From NCBI RefSeq assembly GCF_013255915.1, contig NZ_CP053896.1:3720001-3784000 (forward strand): a stretch of DNA of 64,000 nt. The letters run 5' to 3'. This DNA is from Providencia rettgeri. GTDB lineage: Bacteria > Pseudomonadota > Gammaproteobacteria > Enterobacterales > Enterobacteriaceae. The notes beneath the pieces were generated by a model, which saw nothing but the letters and a program-made list of their open reading frames with translations, ran no database searches and was not told the DNA's origin. Position numbers and translations under genes: made by a program. Numbering within the stretch: position 1 is the stretch's first letter; every line of letters starts with the position of its first letter. Below, one piece after another: positions 63,064-64,000 of the stretch.

Positions 63064-64000
63064 ATGTCTGAAATGATTACAGTTGGCGAAGCTATCGCCA
63101 GAACACTCGAACAATACCAAGTCACAACGGTTTATGGGGTTATTTCAATTCATAATTTACCCATAGCAGATGCTATCGGGCGCCGAAAAGTGATTGATTT
63201 TACGCCAAGTCGTGGAGAGGCAGGAGCCGTTACCATGGCGGATGCACATAGCCGTTTTACTGGATTAGGGGTAGCGTTAACCAGTACGGGAGCAGGAGCT
63301 GGGAATGCTGTTGGCTCAATGATTGAAGCCATGAATGCATGCTCCCCCATGATCCATATTACTGGGCAAGTTGAAAAAGCTTATCTGGATATGGACGCAG
63401 GGTTTATTCATGAAACCCATGACCAACTCGGCTTTTTACGTTCGAGTTCTAAGCTAGCTTTTCGTGTTCATACCCCCGAACAAGCCGTTGCCACTCTACA
63501 TAAAGCCATTCAGGTTGCTCAAACGATACCTTGCGGCCCTGTCTCTATCGAAATTCCAATTGATATTCAAAGTGCGCAAGTGCCATTATCTGTGCTCAGT
63601 GTGCCACTTCCCCCTTCTACGCTGCCTGACTGTTGTACATCGCTAGTCAATGCAATTTGGGATAAACTTCAACACGCTACACAGCCTCTATTATGGGTTG
63701 GCGCAGGTGCTCTACAAGCAAAAGATGCTGTCAAACGCCTTGCTGATGCGGGGATTGCCGTCATCAGCAGCACCCATGGGCGAGGTATTTTATCGGATGA
63801 CCACCCATTCAGCTTACGTGCTTTTCATAATGCAGATTCCATTGATGCATTACTGCGTTCATGTGATTTAACCATCGTCGCTGGCTCGCGTTTACGCAGT
63901 AATGAAACCAAAACATGGTCATTACCTTTGCCACATCCCATCATACAAATCGATATAAACCCACTCGCAGCCAATCGCAACTATTTAGCCGACTTAACCG
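63064..64000 (+). CDS. Thiamine diphosphate enzyme (decarboxylase/acetolactate-synthase-like, partial)
   Basis: 312 codons from the ATG at 63064; the gene runs off the right edge. The N-terminal PYR domain has TTVYGVISIHNLPIADAI and the key glutamate in SRGEAGAVTMADAHSR (E52). A TSTGAGAGNAVGSM block and the central domain (QPLLWVGAGALQAKDAV) follow. The PP domain with the Mg-ThDP motif is outside the window. The family decarboxylates 2-keto acids to aldehydes or makes acetohydroxy acids; the aldehyde dehydrogenase upstream supports a decarboxylase. Confidence 0.9.
   Translation, partial: MSEMITVGEAIARTLEQYQVTTVYGVISIHNLPIADAIGRRKVIDFTPSRGEAGAVTMADAHSRFTGLGVALTSTGAGAGNAVGSMIEAMNACSPMIHITGQVEKAYLDMDAGFIHETHDQLGFLRSSSKLAFRVHTPEQAVATLHKAIQVAQTIPCGPVSIEIPIDIQSAQVPLSVLSVPLPPSTLPDCCTSLVNAIWDKLQHATQPLLWVGAGALQAKDAVKRLADAGIAVISSTHGRGILSDDHPFSLRAFHNADSIDALLRSCDLTIVAGSRLRSNETKTWSLPLPHPIIQIDINPLAANRNYLADLT

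Overview
The window reads as chromosome of a Providencia-like member of the Morganellaceae (P. rettgeri is my best guess). The sequence is AT-rich enterobacterial DNA. It carries a ureR-ureDABCEFG urease locus with UreR operator matches, an E. coli-like hydrogenase-2 (hyb) operon fused to hyp maturation genes, and an IutA-type receptor. The genus is inferred from gene content and protein resemblance; no database search was made. I see no rRNA, tRNA, CRISPR array, insertion sequence or prophage.

Layout. 1-1330: a D-threonine-aldolase-like PLP enzyme (cut by the left edge) and its YheO/DauR-like regulator. 1615-5106: iutA receptor gene, a periplasmic binding protein and a Fur-like box. 5215-12224: a second metal-uptake locus with methyltransferase, cupin, FecE/FecCD-type ABC importer, binding protein, a Crp/Fnr-family regulator and a TonB-dependent receptor. 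It has Fur-like boxes and a 19-bp repeat containing an FNR-like palindrome at two places. 12410-13954: a subtilisin-like protease. 13987-18719: a five-gene nickel/peptide-type ABC importer. 18936-25252: ureR and urease. 25297-35127: hybOABCDE-hybF-hypBCDE in one minus-strand operon, with a perfect FNR site upstream; hypF follows at 35736-38012. Nickel import, urease and NiFe hydrogenase thus lie side by side.

38494-51376 is the most unusual part. A metallo-beta-lactamase-fold hydrolase, a serine-type arylsulfatase, an OprD-like porin, a secreted SurE-like phosphatase, an anaerobic sulfatase-maturating enzyme, a HAD phosphatase, a BglG-type antiterminator, a beta-glucoside PTS permease and a GH1 6-phospho-beta-glucosidase lie together. 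Six 31-nt elements matching the ribonucleic antiterminator (RAT) of BglG-type proteins are placed in front of these transcription units, five of them overlapping an intrinsic terminator. This suggests that sulfatase production, sulfatase maturation, outer-membrane entry and PTS uptake form one antitermination regulon for a sulfated beta-glucoside-like substrate.

51706-64000 (cut by the right edge) is a plus-strand catabolic operon: Rieske ferredoxin, a small HTH-like protein, Rieske oxygenase, SDR, IclR regulator, VOC dioxygenase-like protein, ferredoxin reductase, MFS carrier, cupin, alpha/beta hydrolase, an atypical SDR, aspartate-dehydrogenase-like protein, aldehyde dehydrogenase and a ThDP enzyme. 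Two near-identical palindromes upstream are candidate IclR operators. The substrate is unknown.
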